64,000 bases of DNA, taken from assembly GCF_024868665.1 (NCBI RefSeq), contig NC_079901.1, positions 4,409,273-4,473,272 on the forward strand. The letters are read 5' to 3'. A program made the position numbers and the translations under genes. The notes beneath the pieces were generated by a model. That model did not search any database, had not been told where the DNA came from, and saw only the letters and a list, made by a program, of their open reading frames with translations. Every line of letters starts with the position of its first letter. Position 1 is the first letter of the stretch. This document shows positions 11,766 through 24,319 of the stretch, in pieces. This DNA comes from Triplophysa rosa (taxonomy: Eukaryota; Chordata; Actinopteri; Cypriniformes; Nemacheilidae).

Positions 11766-12000
11766 TGTCATGAACACACTGCTCGCTCACCACACAGTGC
11801 TCACAGTCACCAGAGTATTAATCACCCGCAGCTGGAGCTCATCAATGCACCTCATTACCACCAGCCTCAAAGCACACTCTCCACATTGCCACTTTTTCTG
11901 GCCTCCCAGATGGATTAGGACCAAATTGCTACTTACCTGTGTTATCCCAAAGTTCTCGTACATCTTCCTCTCTCAAGACACCAGATGCATAGATGCATAG
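11766..12000 (+). repeat. Ty3/gypsy 3' LTR (start clear, end approximate)
   Basis: TGTCATGAACACACTGCTCG begins immediately after the GAGGAGGGG purine-rich tract (about 11753-11762) that follows the chromodomain stop. This is where a 3' LTR must start. The element is too old for me to place the CA end; I stop near the TGCATAG repeat at about 11987-12001. Confidence 0.6.
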
Positions 12001-12349
12001 TGCATGGCCTTGAAAACAAGTATAATAATCTTATAAATAATTCTCATTCATACTGGCAACCACTTTAATGAAATTGATAATGAAGTCACAGATTCATATT
12101 TCTAGCAGACCAGGGGTCTCATGTACAAATACTTGCGTTGATTCCATACTAAAACATTGTGTATGGACAAAGCTGTAAATGTGCGTAGGCACAAAAAACT
12201 CAGATGTATGAATCTCTGCGTACGTAGGATCCCACGCATATTCTCTTTGTACATAACAATTAACGTGAAATTTAGCGCACATGCACTAGCACAGCACCCC
12301 ACCCAGTCTCCATCAATTAAATATATTTGAATATGGTAATGAGTCCACT

Positions 12350-13211
12350 TTGGCAAAAGCAAGCAGCAAGAAAATGGCAAAATCAAGCAGCAAGAAACGA
12401 AAGGTGCTACTATCGGAGGTAGAAAGGAGGAAAAATATTTTATTTGGAACTTTGTCCTCCGGAATTAATAACAAAAGGGAAAAAATGAGTGGGAGAGTTT
12501 GGCTGATGCCGTCAACGTGGTGGGATCATAAAATCGCAGTGTAAATTAACTTAAGAAGTGGTCTGAAGTGGAAGTTAAGCATAGAACTGCTGCGCACCAA
12601 CAAAGTGTCAGCAGAACAGGCGGTGGTACAGGGGTCGATGAATTTACAGCCTTTGAGCAGAGAGTTGCCTCCATTGTGGGCGACACTTTACTCTCTGGAG
12701 TTGTAACCGTTGCTGTGGGAGATTCGGAATTACAACAGGATTGTCGTGAAGGTATTTCTCATTTGCTTTACGTTGGTTCACATAGCTTACCAGACTGCAT
12801 TTAAACATCAAATGCAAGCAATCTAGCTGACCAAAAGTACACCAGACATTTTATGTATCCATAGCATTTATGGCAAATGCGTGCACGCATTAATAATGAA
12901 CAGACTCAAATCACAGTTAACATTTGACTGTGTTTATTTTGACTCAGATGGTACAGCAGGAATGTCCACTGGCACACACTCTTGAGTCCGCCCCTCCTGA
13001 GCAGCCAGAGCCCTTTGTGTCCAGTGTCTCTGGCGTTTCTATTGCTCCCCCCGGTGCTGAGTCCCGTCCGTCTGGCCGCGTCTTGATGCATGCTGTTATT
13101 GAGTCACAACAGCAAATCGTTAGGGCCATTGGATAAATTAACAGTCACATGAAAAACATCACTGACACACTCACAGACATAAGCCCACTCATTAAAGGAA
13201 TTGGTCAATAA
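12350..13211 (+). pseudogene. Harbinger Myb/SANT-like (NAIF1-like) accessory protein
   Basis: Exon 1 begins MAKASSKK, followed by LLSEVERRKNILFGTLSSG, the start of a Myb/SANT-like trihelix. A frameshift after NNKREK and stops follow, but the original frame resumes as AAHQQSVSRTGGGTGVDEF and FEQRVASIVGDTLLSGVV (12568-12790). A donor (GGTATTT, about 12752) and an acceptor (TTGACTCAG, about 12946) lead into a last exon with SAPPEQPEPFVSS and VIESQQQIVRAIG. In the Harbinger family this protein brings the transposase to the nucleus and the element ends. The damage makes it a pseudogene. Confidence 0.7.
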
Positions 13212-13235
13212 ATGAACTTTGTGTCTGATTACCAT

Positions 13236-14603
13236 TTATATTGTCACAATCATATGTTGATGGGCCTGAATAGCTTGTTGGTTGGGCTGCACATACACTG
13301 GTCCTGGGTCGGGGTCATCTGGCGGTGCCACCACCTCACCAAGTGGTATGCCGTGCCTGTGCGCAACATTGTGCAGGACACCACAGGCCAGCACGATGCG
13401 GCACACCTTGTCAGGGCGGTATAACAGCATCCCCCGGTCCTATCAAGGCAGCCCCACCGACATTTCAGCTGCCCAATCCGCCCGCTCTACAACAGTTTGT
13501 GGGTTGGTGAGGGGGGTTAACAGCCACGTCTTTAGTGGATAACCGTGGTCTCCTGATGGGAAGTTGAATAATTACATTGTTACATGAAACAACTTTTAAA
13601 TGCATCACTCACCAAGAAGCCACACATCGCGCACCCGTCCAGCTTGGAGCCTCATCCCAACCATGCTGTTTGTAAGGATGTATGAATCATGGGTTGACCC
13701 AGGCCACCTTGCCACAATATTTGTTAGGCGCATTTGTGTGTCACATATTATCTGACACCACAGGCCAGCACGATGCGGCACACCTTGTCAGGGCGGTATA
13801 ACAGCATCCCCCGGTCCTGTCAAGGCAGCGCCACCGACATTTCAGCTGCCCAATCCGCCCGCTCTACAACTGACCGAGTGCAAGAATGGGCATCATTGTA
13901 TCTGCGCTCTCGGTCAGTTTGTGGGTTGGTGAGGGGGGTTAACAGCCACGTCTTTAGTGGATAACCGTGGTCTCCTGATGGGAAGTTGAATAATTACATT
14001 GTTACATGAAACAACTTTTAAATGCATCACTCACCAAGAAGCCACCCATCGCGCACCCGTCCAGCTTGCCACAATATTTGTTAGGCGCATTTGTGTGTCA
14101 CATATTATCTGCAAATTTATTGAATGGAAATGTTTCCGATTCACATATGCAAATTCTTCCTCAGACGGCGCCTTTATAGCAATGTGTGTGCAGTCGATCG
14201 CTCCGATTACATTAGGAAAACCAGCTATCACTGCAAATTACGCTTTAATGTTTGGCTGGTCAACTGCATCGTATGAGAACCTTATTTACCTGGTAGACAT
14301 GTGGATGATCCCGTCCCATACAGCTGGCATTGCGCGGCACAAAGATGACTGGCTTATTCCTGAGCGGTCCGCCAGTTCCCTTTGGAAAGAGCCAGTTGCC
14401 AGGAAACCAAGTTTTGTCAGCACCTGTAAGTGAACGGGTAATGTGTGGCTTCTCACTGTCTCTCTCTCCAAATTCGGACCCAACTCAGCACAGAGCTCCA
14501 AGAGGATAGCCCTTGGAAATCTGAAACGGCTGATAAGCCAGTCATCATCGTGGTCCAGAAAATCACTGTTGTCCCTAAAAACTCGTTCTCTATGGATTTT
14601 CAT
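13236..14603 (-). pseudogene. HARBI1-type transposase (DDE_Tnp_4)
   Basis: Segments from N to C terminus: 14286-14603 (DDDWLISRFRFPRAILLELC, then LATGSFQRELADRSGIS), 14031-14231 (GFPNVIGAIDCTHIAIKAPS, giving the first catalytic Asp in AIDCTH), about 13510-13550 ([15 protein letters not shown], second Asp), and 13236-13430 (KVCRIVLACGVLHNVAHR, C-terminal helix). The block with the catalytic Glu ([13 protein letters not shown]) survives only in the second of two tandem copies, at 13870-13915. Internal duplication and frame breaks make it inactive. Confidence 0.8.
13377..14111. repeat. Tandem duplication inside the Harbinger transposase
   Basis: Unit 1 (13377-13753) and unit 2 (13754-14111) share GACACCACAGGCCAGCACG through TTGTGTGTCACATATTATCTG. 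Unit 1 lacks a 46-bp stretch present in unit 2 (about 13870-13915, starting TGACCGAG and ending CTCGGTCA). It has about 65 bp extra near 13645-13710 that unit 2 lacks. The copies are otherwise nearly identical. Confidence 0.85.
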
Positions 14604-14933
14604 AGACTAAGGATTGTGTTATTTTAGCTCATGCTTTTGTATGTTCTTAATTGCATAATTGATAGAGTAATCCCATATGGCGTGTGACAATAATATGTCA
14701 GTAATTTTATCAATTACAAATGAATAGCAATGTTCCTCACAGGTGGTGCAATTGACGTGTCGAATGATTTGTTAGGATAATGTTTGCAATTTGAGTAAAG
14801 ACAATAGCTGTAATAGCTTTCCCAAAATCTGAAGTGCATAGAAATGGTTTAGCATTAACAGACATAAATTAAAAACAAAGATCTTACCACTGAGTGTATT
14901 TGTCTGTCCATCTTTGTCACTATTGTGGCGGGC

Positions 14934-15327
14934 AGAGAAACGAGACAGGCACAGAATTGCAGTGTTAGGCCCCGGAGGGTGATTTATTACAAGATGTGCA
15001 CGTGAAAACAGTGGGGAGAGCTGTGGGGGAATTAGCTCCATCTGTTCCAGTCGTGAATCTTGCCGTGAAGGCTCCGGGGATGTGAGTGCACTGGTGCTTC
15101 GTGGGTTATGAAGGGCTCCTGCCGATCGTTAGCCGCTGGTCTCTAGAAGGGGAAAACAGCAACACGTGAGTCATGCAACTAGCGGAGAACAAGCTCACCC
15201 TTCCTTCTTCCTCTGCCGTTTATATGGGGTGAGCTTGATGGGGAGCAGGTGCCAACGATCGGCAGGTGTGGGGGCTTGATTGCGCAGTTTCCTTGGCGAT
15301 GCTGATTTGCCATTGGCCCGCTCGCCA
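14934..15327 (-). repeat. Ty3/gypsy 3' LTR with abutting polypurine tract
   Basis: Read on the minus strand, an LTR of about 394 bp starts TGGCGAGCGGG directly after a G-run (C-run on plus at 15328-15338) and ends CCGCCACA. It contains an AATAAA (TTTATT on plus near 14983). It lies downstream of the minus-strand gypsy RT at 15400-16035, the order expected if the RNase H and integrase have been deleted. Confidence 0.65.
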
Positions 15328-15399
15328 CCCCCCCCCCCAAGCACGTCGACCTGCGCATCCGCCTGTCGGGGACTAGGGGAAAATAGGGGGGGGTTTAGT

Positions 15400-16035
15400 C
15401 CCTGACCATGATGCCCAGCCTGACCACATCGGCCTCTACCTTCTTCGGTTGGGGTTGGATGATTCCGCGGCCGACTCGGAACCCCAGGTACTGAGCTTCA
15501 GCTAGACCCAGGTGACATTTCCTCGGGTTCGCGGCCAGCCCTGCCTTCCAAAGGTCTACCAACACTCTCCGGAGTCATGTCAGGTGTTCCAAGTGGATGA
15601 CTAGGTCGTCAATATAAGCGGCAGCATATTCCTGATAGGGGCGCAGCAGAATGTCCATCATCCGTTGGAACGTGGAATGTGCCCCGTGCAGACCGAACGG
15701 TAGCACCCTGTATTGCCAGTGTCCAGAGGGAGTGCTGAAGGCTGTCTTCTTTTTTGACTCCGCCAGTAGCCTTTGGTAAGGTCAAGAGTCGAGATAAAGC
15801 GCGCCTTCCCCTGTCGGTCCAGGAGTTCATCCACTCGGGGCATGGGGTAGCTGTCGAAACTGGAGACCTCGTTGAGGCGCCGGAAGTCATTACAGAACCG
15901 AAGCATTCCATCTGGCTTCAAGGTTTTATCCACCGTTTGCGACGTCCAAAACCCCTCGGGGCTGTCGTCCAAAGAGAAGCTCGAAGGGGGAAGACCCCGT
16001 GGAGGCTTGGGGGACCTCCCGTACCGCAAATAAGA
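15400..16035 (-). pseudogene. Ty3/gypsy reverse transcriptase fragment
   Basis: The minus-strand frame 15658-16029 reads DGMLRFCNDFRRLNEVSSFD, PMPRVDELLDRQGKARF and STLDLTKGYW, the RT fingers and palm with the first catalytic Asp (LDL). After a frameshift the active site continues as QEYAAAYIDDLVIH at about 15597-15632, and then NPRKCHLGLAEAQYLGFRVG. Typical fish Ty3/gypsy RT; the upstream gag-protease and downstream integrase are missing. Confidence 0.85.
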
Positions 16036-16415
16036 GGGGTTCTAACCATTTAAATAAGAGGGGTTCTTGCCACAGGAATGTTGTGAAATTTTAGGTGAAG
16101 TAAACTGTAACATTGGTGATGAAAAATAGAATGACTTAGAAGTGCTGAAAGTAAAATGGTACAGTGCTGTAAAAGACAGATTACACGGTTTTTACATTTG
16201 GCAATACACTAACATTACCCAACATTTACAGAACCTATCATTTTTTATAATACCTATCCATATGTAATCAAGCAAAAGGTCAATAAAGAAATCCTCTACA
16301 ATCATTTGGCCAATGTTTTATTTTTCAAATGTAATTGCAGCATAGGTATACTCTCTCTAACCAAATGTTCACAGTTAAATAAAACAAAATGAAACAAATG
16401 AAAACAAAACAACAT

Positions 16416-16870
16416 TTAGCACACATAACATAAATTTGGCTGAATCCTGGCTTGAGCATTTGGCCATAGATTTTCATCAACATCACAGTGAATGTCTTCA
16501 TAGTTCATGAACCTTGGGAAAAACCTTTTGGCATGGCGAATCCATGCTTGACAATGTTCTGCACTGATGTCATCACATGCCTCATCCATGGCCTGAAGGA
16601 GGGTGGCACACTCAAAGGGTTGGCAATCATACACCTTCCACCTCTATGCTGAAAAAAATCCTCAATAGGGTTAAGGAATGGAGAGTATGGGGGCAGGTAG
16701 AGGGTCATGAATCAGGGATTGGTCTGAAACCATGCTTGAACCACCTCCGCATAGTGGAAGCTGATGTTGTCCCACACAATTACATAGGTGACCTCTTCAC
16801 CTTGACCGGCCGCCTCAATTTCATTGAGAAACTCAATGAGATGTGCAGCATTATAGGAGCCAAGTTATGA
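16416..16870 (-). pseudogene. IS630/mariner-superfamily DDE transposase C-terminus
   Basis: The minus strand shows VWDN (second Asp region, about 16765-16785) and then LYLPPYSPFLNPIEDFF at about 16655-16705, with the third acidic residue in NPIE. The C-terminus follows in a shifted frame (16416-16634: ATLLQAMDEACDDI, CQAWIRHAKRFFPRF, CDVDENLWPN). The C-terminal pattern matches IS630-like transposases common in fish. No terminal inverted repeats were located; the N-terminal DNA-binding half is absent. Confidence 0.7.
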
Positions 16871-17458
16871 CAAGTAATTTAGATATCCCTACAAATACAC
16901 ATTTGCGTAACTCTCGGAATCCAAATTCTCTATATACTGTAGCTCACATACCAATGTTACCAAGTGGTTCAGTGATTAACCATTAAGATAAATTAGATCA
17001 AATAATAGACAAATGAGAAAACTGAATGAGAAGACATGCAAATGAAAAGTTAGATGGGAACTGGCCTTTTGAAAGGCTTAATGTGAATGAAACATTAATA
17101 TAGGTGAAACACTTATTCTGCGTAGTGAAAAGTATGCTTTGTGATTGTGTGTATTGTATTAAGACAAGTGAAAATAGGCTGAAATGTTTGAAAAAAAAAG
17201 TGCACTTTTGACAATCTGTTGTGATATTAGTACTAAGAGTTTTTGAAAAATTAACAGCTGCTTGTGAAAATAGTACCAAAGCGAATAAAAAAAAACTATA
17301 ATAGGAGAGCTGTGTAAGGAAGTGGAGCCATTACTAGATTATTATTCATTTGCATAGGAATAATCTTGGCACTAATGATGCAATTTCCACATTAATGCAA
17401 TTTCCACATTAATGCATCTTGTTCTGTTGCAACTCATGATCAGGATATATTAAGCAGG

Positions 17459-17596
17459 TTGCTTCTTATAAATATTTGGGAGTTCATATTGACGATGAGC
17501 TTAAATGGAACACACTCACGTGTCAAATGTCTGTAGACATTGCGAGAGTCCATCAGCGCCTAAATTTTTTAAGAAGATTACAATTGTTTGGAGTAG
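17459..17596 (+). pseudogene. LINE reverse transcriptase thumb fragment
   Basis: A 46-codon open stretch reads VASYKYLGVHIDDELKWNT and then RVHQRLNFLRRLQLFGV. This is the post-catalytic block of non-LTR RTs (xxYKYLGVxIDxxLxW). Nothing else of the element is recognisable to either side. Confidence 0.6.
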
Positions 17597-18347
17597 GCTT
17601 GTTGCGATAGTCGGTGTCACCGGTGATGCATGAAGTGCTTTGACATGTCCGATTACATCACTTGTCCACCGCGGCACCCACCCCCACCGTCATTTTTAAT
17701 TTTTATTGTAATAAATCACTTATTTTAGTCAAAGACCAGACGGCGCATCTGAACGCGGCTGCTGCATTCAGCGTAAACGAAACAATATTTTATTCATCAT
17801 CTGAGGAGAGCGAAGTGCTGACTGACAAGACGATGGCATTCTGGCAAAGAACACATTAGAATATGTAAGCAGCATTGTCATCAAGAGCCGGTTAAGTTTT
17901 AATTTTCTTTTTGTTCTAATTTTCAAAAGCCGGTGCTTTGCAATTTATTTAACATAAATGTTTTTCGTTTTGTATTCCTTTCTTATTTATTTATTTACCA
18001 TAAACATTTTTCTTTTGTAGTCCTTTCTTATTCGTTTCCTGTTTTTTATTTAGTTGTTACACAATGTTTTCTGTGATTACTCGTTTTGTTATATAGGCAA
18101 CTTATCTAACATAAATGTTTTTTATTTTCGTTTCTTATTTATTTTTTGCTTTATGTGTGCTGTGATTATTCGTTTTGTAAGGTCTGTGTTTTTAATACAA
18201 GCAAATGTCATTGTACTTTTTTTTAGTTTTGTGTGTTTTTATTAAGAAAGATATTGAACCCACCATTAATTACGTTCCCGAATTGCCGCTATTTTAAAAC
18301 TGAAAGTAAAATGCGTCTTGCGCACTGCCGCATCTTCGACCACCCCA
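17597..18347. other. No recognisable gene
   Basis: AT-rich sequence with repeated TTCTTATTTATT and TTCGTTTT words. The start at about 17597 (GGCTTGTTGCGATAGTCGG) could be a transposon terminus but I found no partner, so I leave it unassigned. Confidence 0.35.
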
Positions 18348-18379
18348 CACTGTAAAAAAAAAACGTAATTTTACAGAAT

Positions 18380-19945
18380 TTTCCTGTTTTATTTGACAGT
18401 TTTTTTCTGTATTTTTGAAAAACAGGAAAAAATGTCTAATTACAGAAATAAACTGTGAATTTGTTTTATTTTACGGATTTTCCCTGTATTTTGGAAATAC
18501 GGGGAAAAAATGTCAAATTACAGAAATAGACTGCGAATTTGTTTTATTTTACAGATTTTTTCCGTATATTTAAAATATGGTTAAAAATGATAAAAATTGT
18601 CAAATTACAGAAATAGACAGAAAAGTTACATTGTTTATTTAAAAAGGTATCTGTATATAATTGAATATAAAGTATAAAGTCCTTTAGACAGGAAAAAATG
18701 AAAATATTCGTGTGATTTTACATCAAGAGCAGAGACATGTTCCTGTGCATTTTGTTTTGTTGTTTCACTGGAACGAATAGTTTCTATGATAGCGTGATAG
18801 ATTGAGGCACTCGTGAAGATTGTGCCCAGGAGCCAGCGCCACTGATAAAAGCAGCATGATTAAAAAAAATAACACAAGGATGTCTCTTATTAAACACAAA
18901 CGAACGAAATGAATGCTCTGCTGTTCAAATAGAAATGCGTCCACGACGCGATATGTTTTAAAAGTACTTCGACTGCGTGTTGGCGTAAAAGAGCTGGTGA
19001 GTTAGTTTTCTATCCGACAGAATCAGTTCGTGCATCAGAATCAGACATCACTACTGTGACTGACCAATCTAGTTCCGCTTGTTAAAGTAGTTCTGCTGCA
19101 TTCAGTGTTTACGCATTTATTCTCATAATATGATAACATCATATAATACATTCTGTCTTTTCTGTTTTATTTGACAGTTTTTTTCTGTATTTTTGAAAAA
19201 CAGGAAAAAATGTCTAATTACAGAAATAAACTGTGAATTTGATTTATTTTACGGATTTTCCCTGTATTTTGGAAATACGGGGAAAAAATGTCAAATTACA
19301 GAAATAGACTGCGAATTTGTTTTATTTTACAGATTTTTTCCGTATATTTAAAATATGGTTAAAAATGATAAAAATAGTCAAATTACAGAAATAGACAGAA
19401 AAGTTACATTGTTTATTTAAAAAGGTATCTGTATATAATTGAATATAAAGTATAAAGTCCTTTAGACAGGAAAAAATGAAAATATTCGTGTGATTTTACA
19501 TCAAGAGCAGAGACATGTTCCTGTGCATTTTGTTTTGTTGTTTCACTGGAACGAATAGTTTCTATGATAGCGTGATAGATTGAGGCACTCGTGAAGATTG
19601 TGCCCAGGAGCCAGCGCCACTGATAAAAGCAGCATGATTAAAAAAAAAAACACAAGGATGTCTCTTATTAAACACAAACGAACGAAATGAATGCTCTGCT
19701 GTTCAAATAGAAATGCGTCCACGACGCGATATGTTTTAAAAGTACTTCGACTGAGTGTTGGCGTAAAAGAGCTGGTGAGTTAGTTTTCTATCGAAAGAAT
19801 AGTTCGTGCATCAGAATCAGACATCACTACTGTGACTGACCAATCTAGTTCCGCTTGTTAAAGTAGTTCTGCTGCATTCAGTGTTTTGTTACGCATTTAT
19901 TCTCATAATATAGTATGATAACATCATATAATACATTCTTTCTTT
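18380..19945. repeat. 778-bp tandem duplication
   Basis: The block from about 18380 repeats at a constant offset of 778 bp (for example ATTTGACAGT at 18391 and 19169; TTGAATATAA at 18661 and 19439). Copy 2 ends near 19945 in ATACATTCTTTC. Copies differ by only a few substitutions and small indels (for example a TTTGTT insertion near 19884), indicating a recent event. No coding frame is involved. Confidence 0.9.
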
Positions 19946-20049
19946 TAGTAGCCTACGCACATATTTACATGACAGTTATGAAGATTTTATATCTTTGAAA
20001 TTTTAGAATTCGCGCAAGGATACACCTTCTAAGCACAAAGTAGAGCAGC

Positions 20050-20113
20050 TGCGCACGTGATAGGACATCGCCTCACCTCAGCCTAACCGCCAGGTTTGGA
20101 GAGGCGAAGCAGG
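20050..20113 (+). other. Candidate 5' non-coding exon of the element-borne gene
   Basis: GGAGAGGCGAAGCAG is followed by a strong splice donor GTAAGATG (from about 20114). It lies upstream of the coding exons at 21814-23620, within the same element, in a locally GC-richer stretch. The transcription start is not determined. Confidence 0.3.
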
Positions 20114-21099
20114 TAAGATGCATATTTATTTATATAACAATATTAATATGTGTAAGTTCTAGTTACATTTTTTAATGTATTAATATTGACCACATTTGGC
20201 AGCAGACCGGTAATCATTTAACGGTAATCTTTAAAATGTTTATCTTAAAAAGTAGGCCTCGGTTGATGGTAACGTTAATGTGTATTATTTTCTTTTTGCG
20301 TGATTTTAACCAAGTCCTACTTTATAACTTAGTTTTGTGGTTTTAGTGCGTTCTATTGCATTTTAAGAGTTGCAAACCCCCCTAAAAGCCACCTTAGTCA
20401 AAAATGAAATGATCATGTTGTGTAACGTTAACATTAAACACTTTCCACACATAGTAACGTTAACTGTTAACTTATAACGTTACTTTACTCAAATAATTTT
20501 GCTTCAAAATCTGGTACAAATTAAATGAAAGTAAATGGAGGAGCCTGATAAAAAAATGCTCGTTTAACATACACAAAAAGAAGTCTGACGGATTTTGAGG
20601 GTTTTGCATCCGACCTCTTCATTCTATTACTGAGTAACTTATCTAATGTTACCTAACTTACTTGCCAAATTAGCCGTTGACGAATAGTAGACATTTTTAG
20701 ACTTTATTGACAATTTCTGACAAATATAAATTGGCCTAAAAGTTAAAATATGCCGTTACTGAGGCGATGGATTAAAGTTGAGTTAATTACAACGCCTGCA
20801 TAGTGACATTCTTAAAAATGTATTAAACTCCAATGTAAGTATAGCTTTCAGATATAGTCACAAAGATGATATGTTTAAATCAAGTGTGGTATGTACATTC
20901 AAGCCCGGTTTCTGTATAAGCAGAATCAGCGGAGCCACATGTGCTTGCATCTTCATATTTCGTCATATAACCGCGTCGTCATGATCTCCGTAATATTTCG
21001 TCAGTTTTCATATAGGATTCATTTTGGAATACGTTACAGTATGGAAAAACGTGAAAATACTGATTCTGCTCGGAGTGGAACGACATTTTTTTTTTCGTT

Positions 21100-21526
21100 T
21101 TAAAGGCATACTTCACCCAAAAATGAAAATCCTGTCATAATTTACTCACCTTCGAGTTTTTCCAACTGTGTATACATTTCTTTGTTCTGATGAACACGGA
21201 GAAAGATATTTTGAAGAATGCTTATAACCAAACAGACCTCAACACCCATTGACTACCATAGTAGGAAAAAAACAATGGTAGTCAAAAGTGCCCCAGAACT
21301 GTTTGCTGACCTACATTCTTCAAAATGTCTTTTGTGTTCAACAAAACAAAACAAATTATAAAATAATTTTTCTTACTATGGTAGTCAATGGGTGTTGAGA
21401 TCTGTTTGGTTGTAAGCATTGTTCCACATATCTTATCAGAACAAAGAAATGTATACACATTTGGAGCAACTCGAAGGTGAGTAAATGATGATAGAGTTTT
21501 CATTTGTGGGTGAAGTATCACTTTAA
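21100..21526. repeat. Foldback MITE (TTAA-flanked, AGTTCACC-type)
   Basis: The left arm CTTCACCCAAAAATGAAAA and the right arm TTTTCATTTGTGGGTGAAG are inverted copies. Further inside, CATTGACTACCATAGTA pairs with TACTATGGTAGTCAATG. TTAA lies at both ends (21100-21103, 21523-21526). This is the palindromic, non-coding MITE type abundant in cyprinids (Angel-like from memory). Confidence 0.8.
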
Positions 21527-22239
21527 GCCCTGGTTGTCATCCTGTAAGTCTTTCACATTGCTGTTGGTTTGATTTTATTGAAATTCAACAGAGACTGGAA
21601 TGGCCACAATACATCTAGAAATGTTGATTTGAAATGAAAAGTTGGAATGGTCTCTTAATTTTTCCAGACTGTATACTGATAAGGACTTACTGGTTAGCAG
21701 ATAGCATTTATTACTTTAGTACGTTTAGTATTTTAGACGTTTCTCAGTATATTTCTTTGGATTTTTGTAGATATCTTAACATGTCCCTTACACTTACATG
21801 TTTGATTTTCCTTCCTGCAAGTAAGCGGGGCTTCTTGAGCTAGTTCTCAAGTACTTCAGAGAGAAAGAGGATCAGATGTTCCGTAAAGTTGATCAGACAA
21901 CCTTGCCTGATGAAGTGGACTGTGCTGGACTTCCAATTACACCCTGCATAATTGTGTGTGTTATGTTTAAAAATTCTGAAGTGAAGCTATATTTAATATT
22001 TGTTGGAATTCATGTTCTATTTTGTCACAGTGTTATAGATCTCTTTTTGTCTTTCATGTTACGACAGGACGTTCTCCTTTGACTGCAGAGTACTTTATGT
22101 TATCTGTGGACCAGGTCATAGTTAACAGCCACATCATCATCTTCAGTGATGCTGTCAAGTTGATGTTTGTCTCATACTACTGCTTGAACATTTCCTATCC
22201 AGCTGAACAAGGAGCAACACTGGAATTTGTGCAGAGGTA

Positions 22240-23075
<836 letters not shown>

Positions 23076-23118
23076 CTGTGCAAATCTCCACCATGCTGAT
23101 ATTTTTATTGCTAATATA

Positions 23119-23434
23119 TTAAAGAGAAAGTTCACCTTCAAAATGCAAATTTTGTCTTGTACACGCCCTCTTTTTATTTCAAACCTGTATGACTTTCTTC
23201 CGCAGAACACAAAAGAAGAAAATGTTGGTAACAGAAAACCGTTGGTCCCCATTGACTTGCATTGGTTTTGTGTCTATGTAATAGAAGTCAGTGGGGACCA
23301 ACGGTTTTTGGTAACCAACATTTTTCGAAATATCTTCTTTTGTGTTTTGCAGAAGAACAAAAATCACACAGGTTTAAATGACAACAGGGTGAGTAAATAC
23401 AGAATTTTCATTTTGAAGGTGAACTATTCCTTCA
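23119..23434. repeat. Foldback MITE, second copy
   Basis: The inverted arms AAAGTTCACCTTCAAAATG (about 23127) and CATTTTGAAGGTGAAC (about 23408) enclose the paired blocks CCGTTGGTCCCCATTGACTT and GTCAGTGGGGACCAACGG. Same family type as 21100-21526; a TTAA starts it at 23119 and the right TTAA has decayed. Confidence 0.8.
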
Positions 23435-24099
23435 AGAGAATTATGGTACAGTCCTTTATTTATTTTTTACTGATTTTTTTTATTCAACAGATGCCTTTTC
23501 AAGATAAACCCAGAGAAGGGATCCAAAATCGTAAAGAACACATCACGAAATCAAAAGGCAGTCAGTCCAAAGGTTCTTTCACGGTTTAGCAAAATTGCAG
23601 ACTATGAATGGATGGAGTAAAAATTGTCAAATACTACTCCATTATCTTATCTTAAAATTATTGGCTGTCACTGATTGAAACTACATGTGCTTCTGTTGTC
23701 TATTTGTTCTTTCATGACTCATCTGTTGACAAGACAATTTCATGGTAATAAGTGGTCTAGTTTTTAAGGCAGTTTATGAAATTTAAAATTTTGTATAAGT
23801 TGTAATTTTTATANTTGTTGCACTTTTATATTGGTGAATTGTTGTAATGATTAACTAATTGTTCTATTGATATATTGTCACAGTGCATTTATGATCTAAT
23901 TTTCTATTGTCCATTACTGTTTAAAAACAAGTTATTTTTTTATTAAAACCTGAAAAACTCAACTTGAGGCAAATTATTTGAATCGGTGATCTTATTGGTA
24001 CTTTAATGGTTTCTACATAAATTCCCACAATATGTAAGTGAATCTTTAATCTTTAGATCTTAAATTTAACATTATAAAAGTCAAGGAGTACAAAAAAAA

Positions 24100-24200
24100 C
24101 TTGTGTAAAATTACAGTTAAAAACTGTAAAATTGTGTGTAAAATTACAGTTAAAAACTGTAAAACCTTGTGTAAAATTACAGTTAAAAACTGTATTTATA
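24100..24200. repeat. Short tandem repeat near the element's right end
   Basis: Three copies, spaced about 30-35 bp, of a unit containing AAAATTACAGTTAAAAACTG (24110-24195), each preceded by TTGTGT. These are subterminal repeats of the kind used as transposase binding clusters, but that role is inference. Confidence 0.7.
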
Positions 24201-24319
24201 ACTACGGAAAATTCCTGTAATTTTATGTAACGGATATTTTCTGTTAATTTTACGGTTTTTTTCCGGCGCCCCAGCTGCCGGAAACTTTCCGTTTTTTTAC
24301 GGGTTTTTTTTTTACAGTG

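Larger units (their letters stand above)
12110..14640. mobile_element. PIF/Harbinger DNA transposon, inactive
   Basis: Two divergent element genes lie side by side, as in PIF/Harbinger elements: a Myb/SANT-like DNA-binding protein on the plus strand (12350-13211) and a HARBI1-type transposase on the minus strand (13236-14603). A likely terminal sequence GGGGTCTCATGTACAAA starts at about 12114. I could not find its inverted partner on the right, so the right boundary is approximate. Both genes contain stops and frameshifts. Confidence 0.75.

Noticed and set aside
14772..15041. Minus-strand 89-codon frame as a gene
   Set aside because: It runs out of a gypsy LTR into AT-rich flank and matches nothing I know.
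24100..24200. CRISPR-like regularly spaced repeat
   Set aside because: Only three units, AT-rich, no unique spacers, and the context is a vertebrate transposon end.
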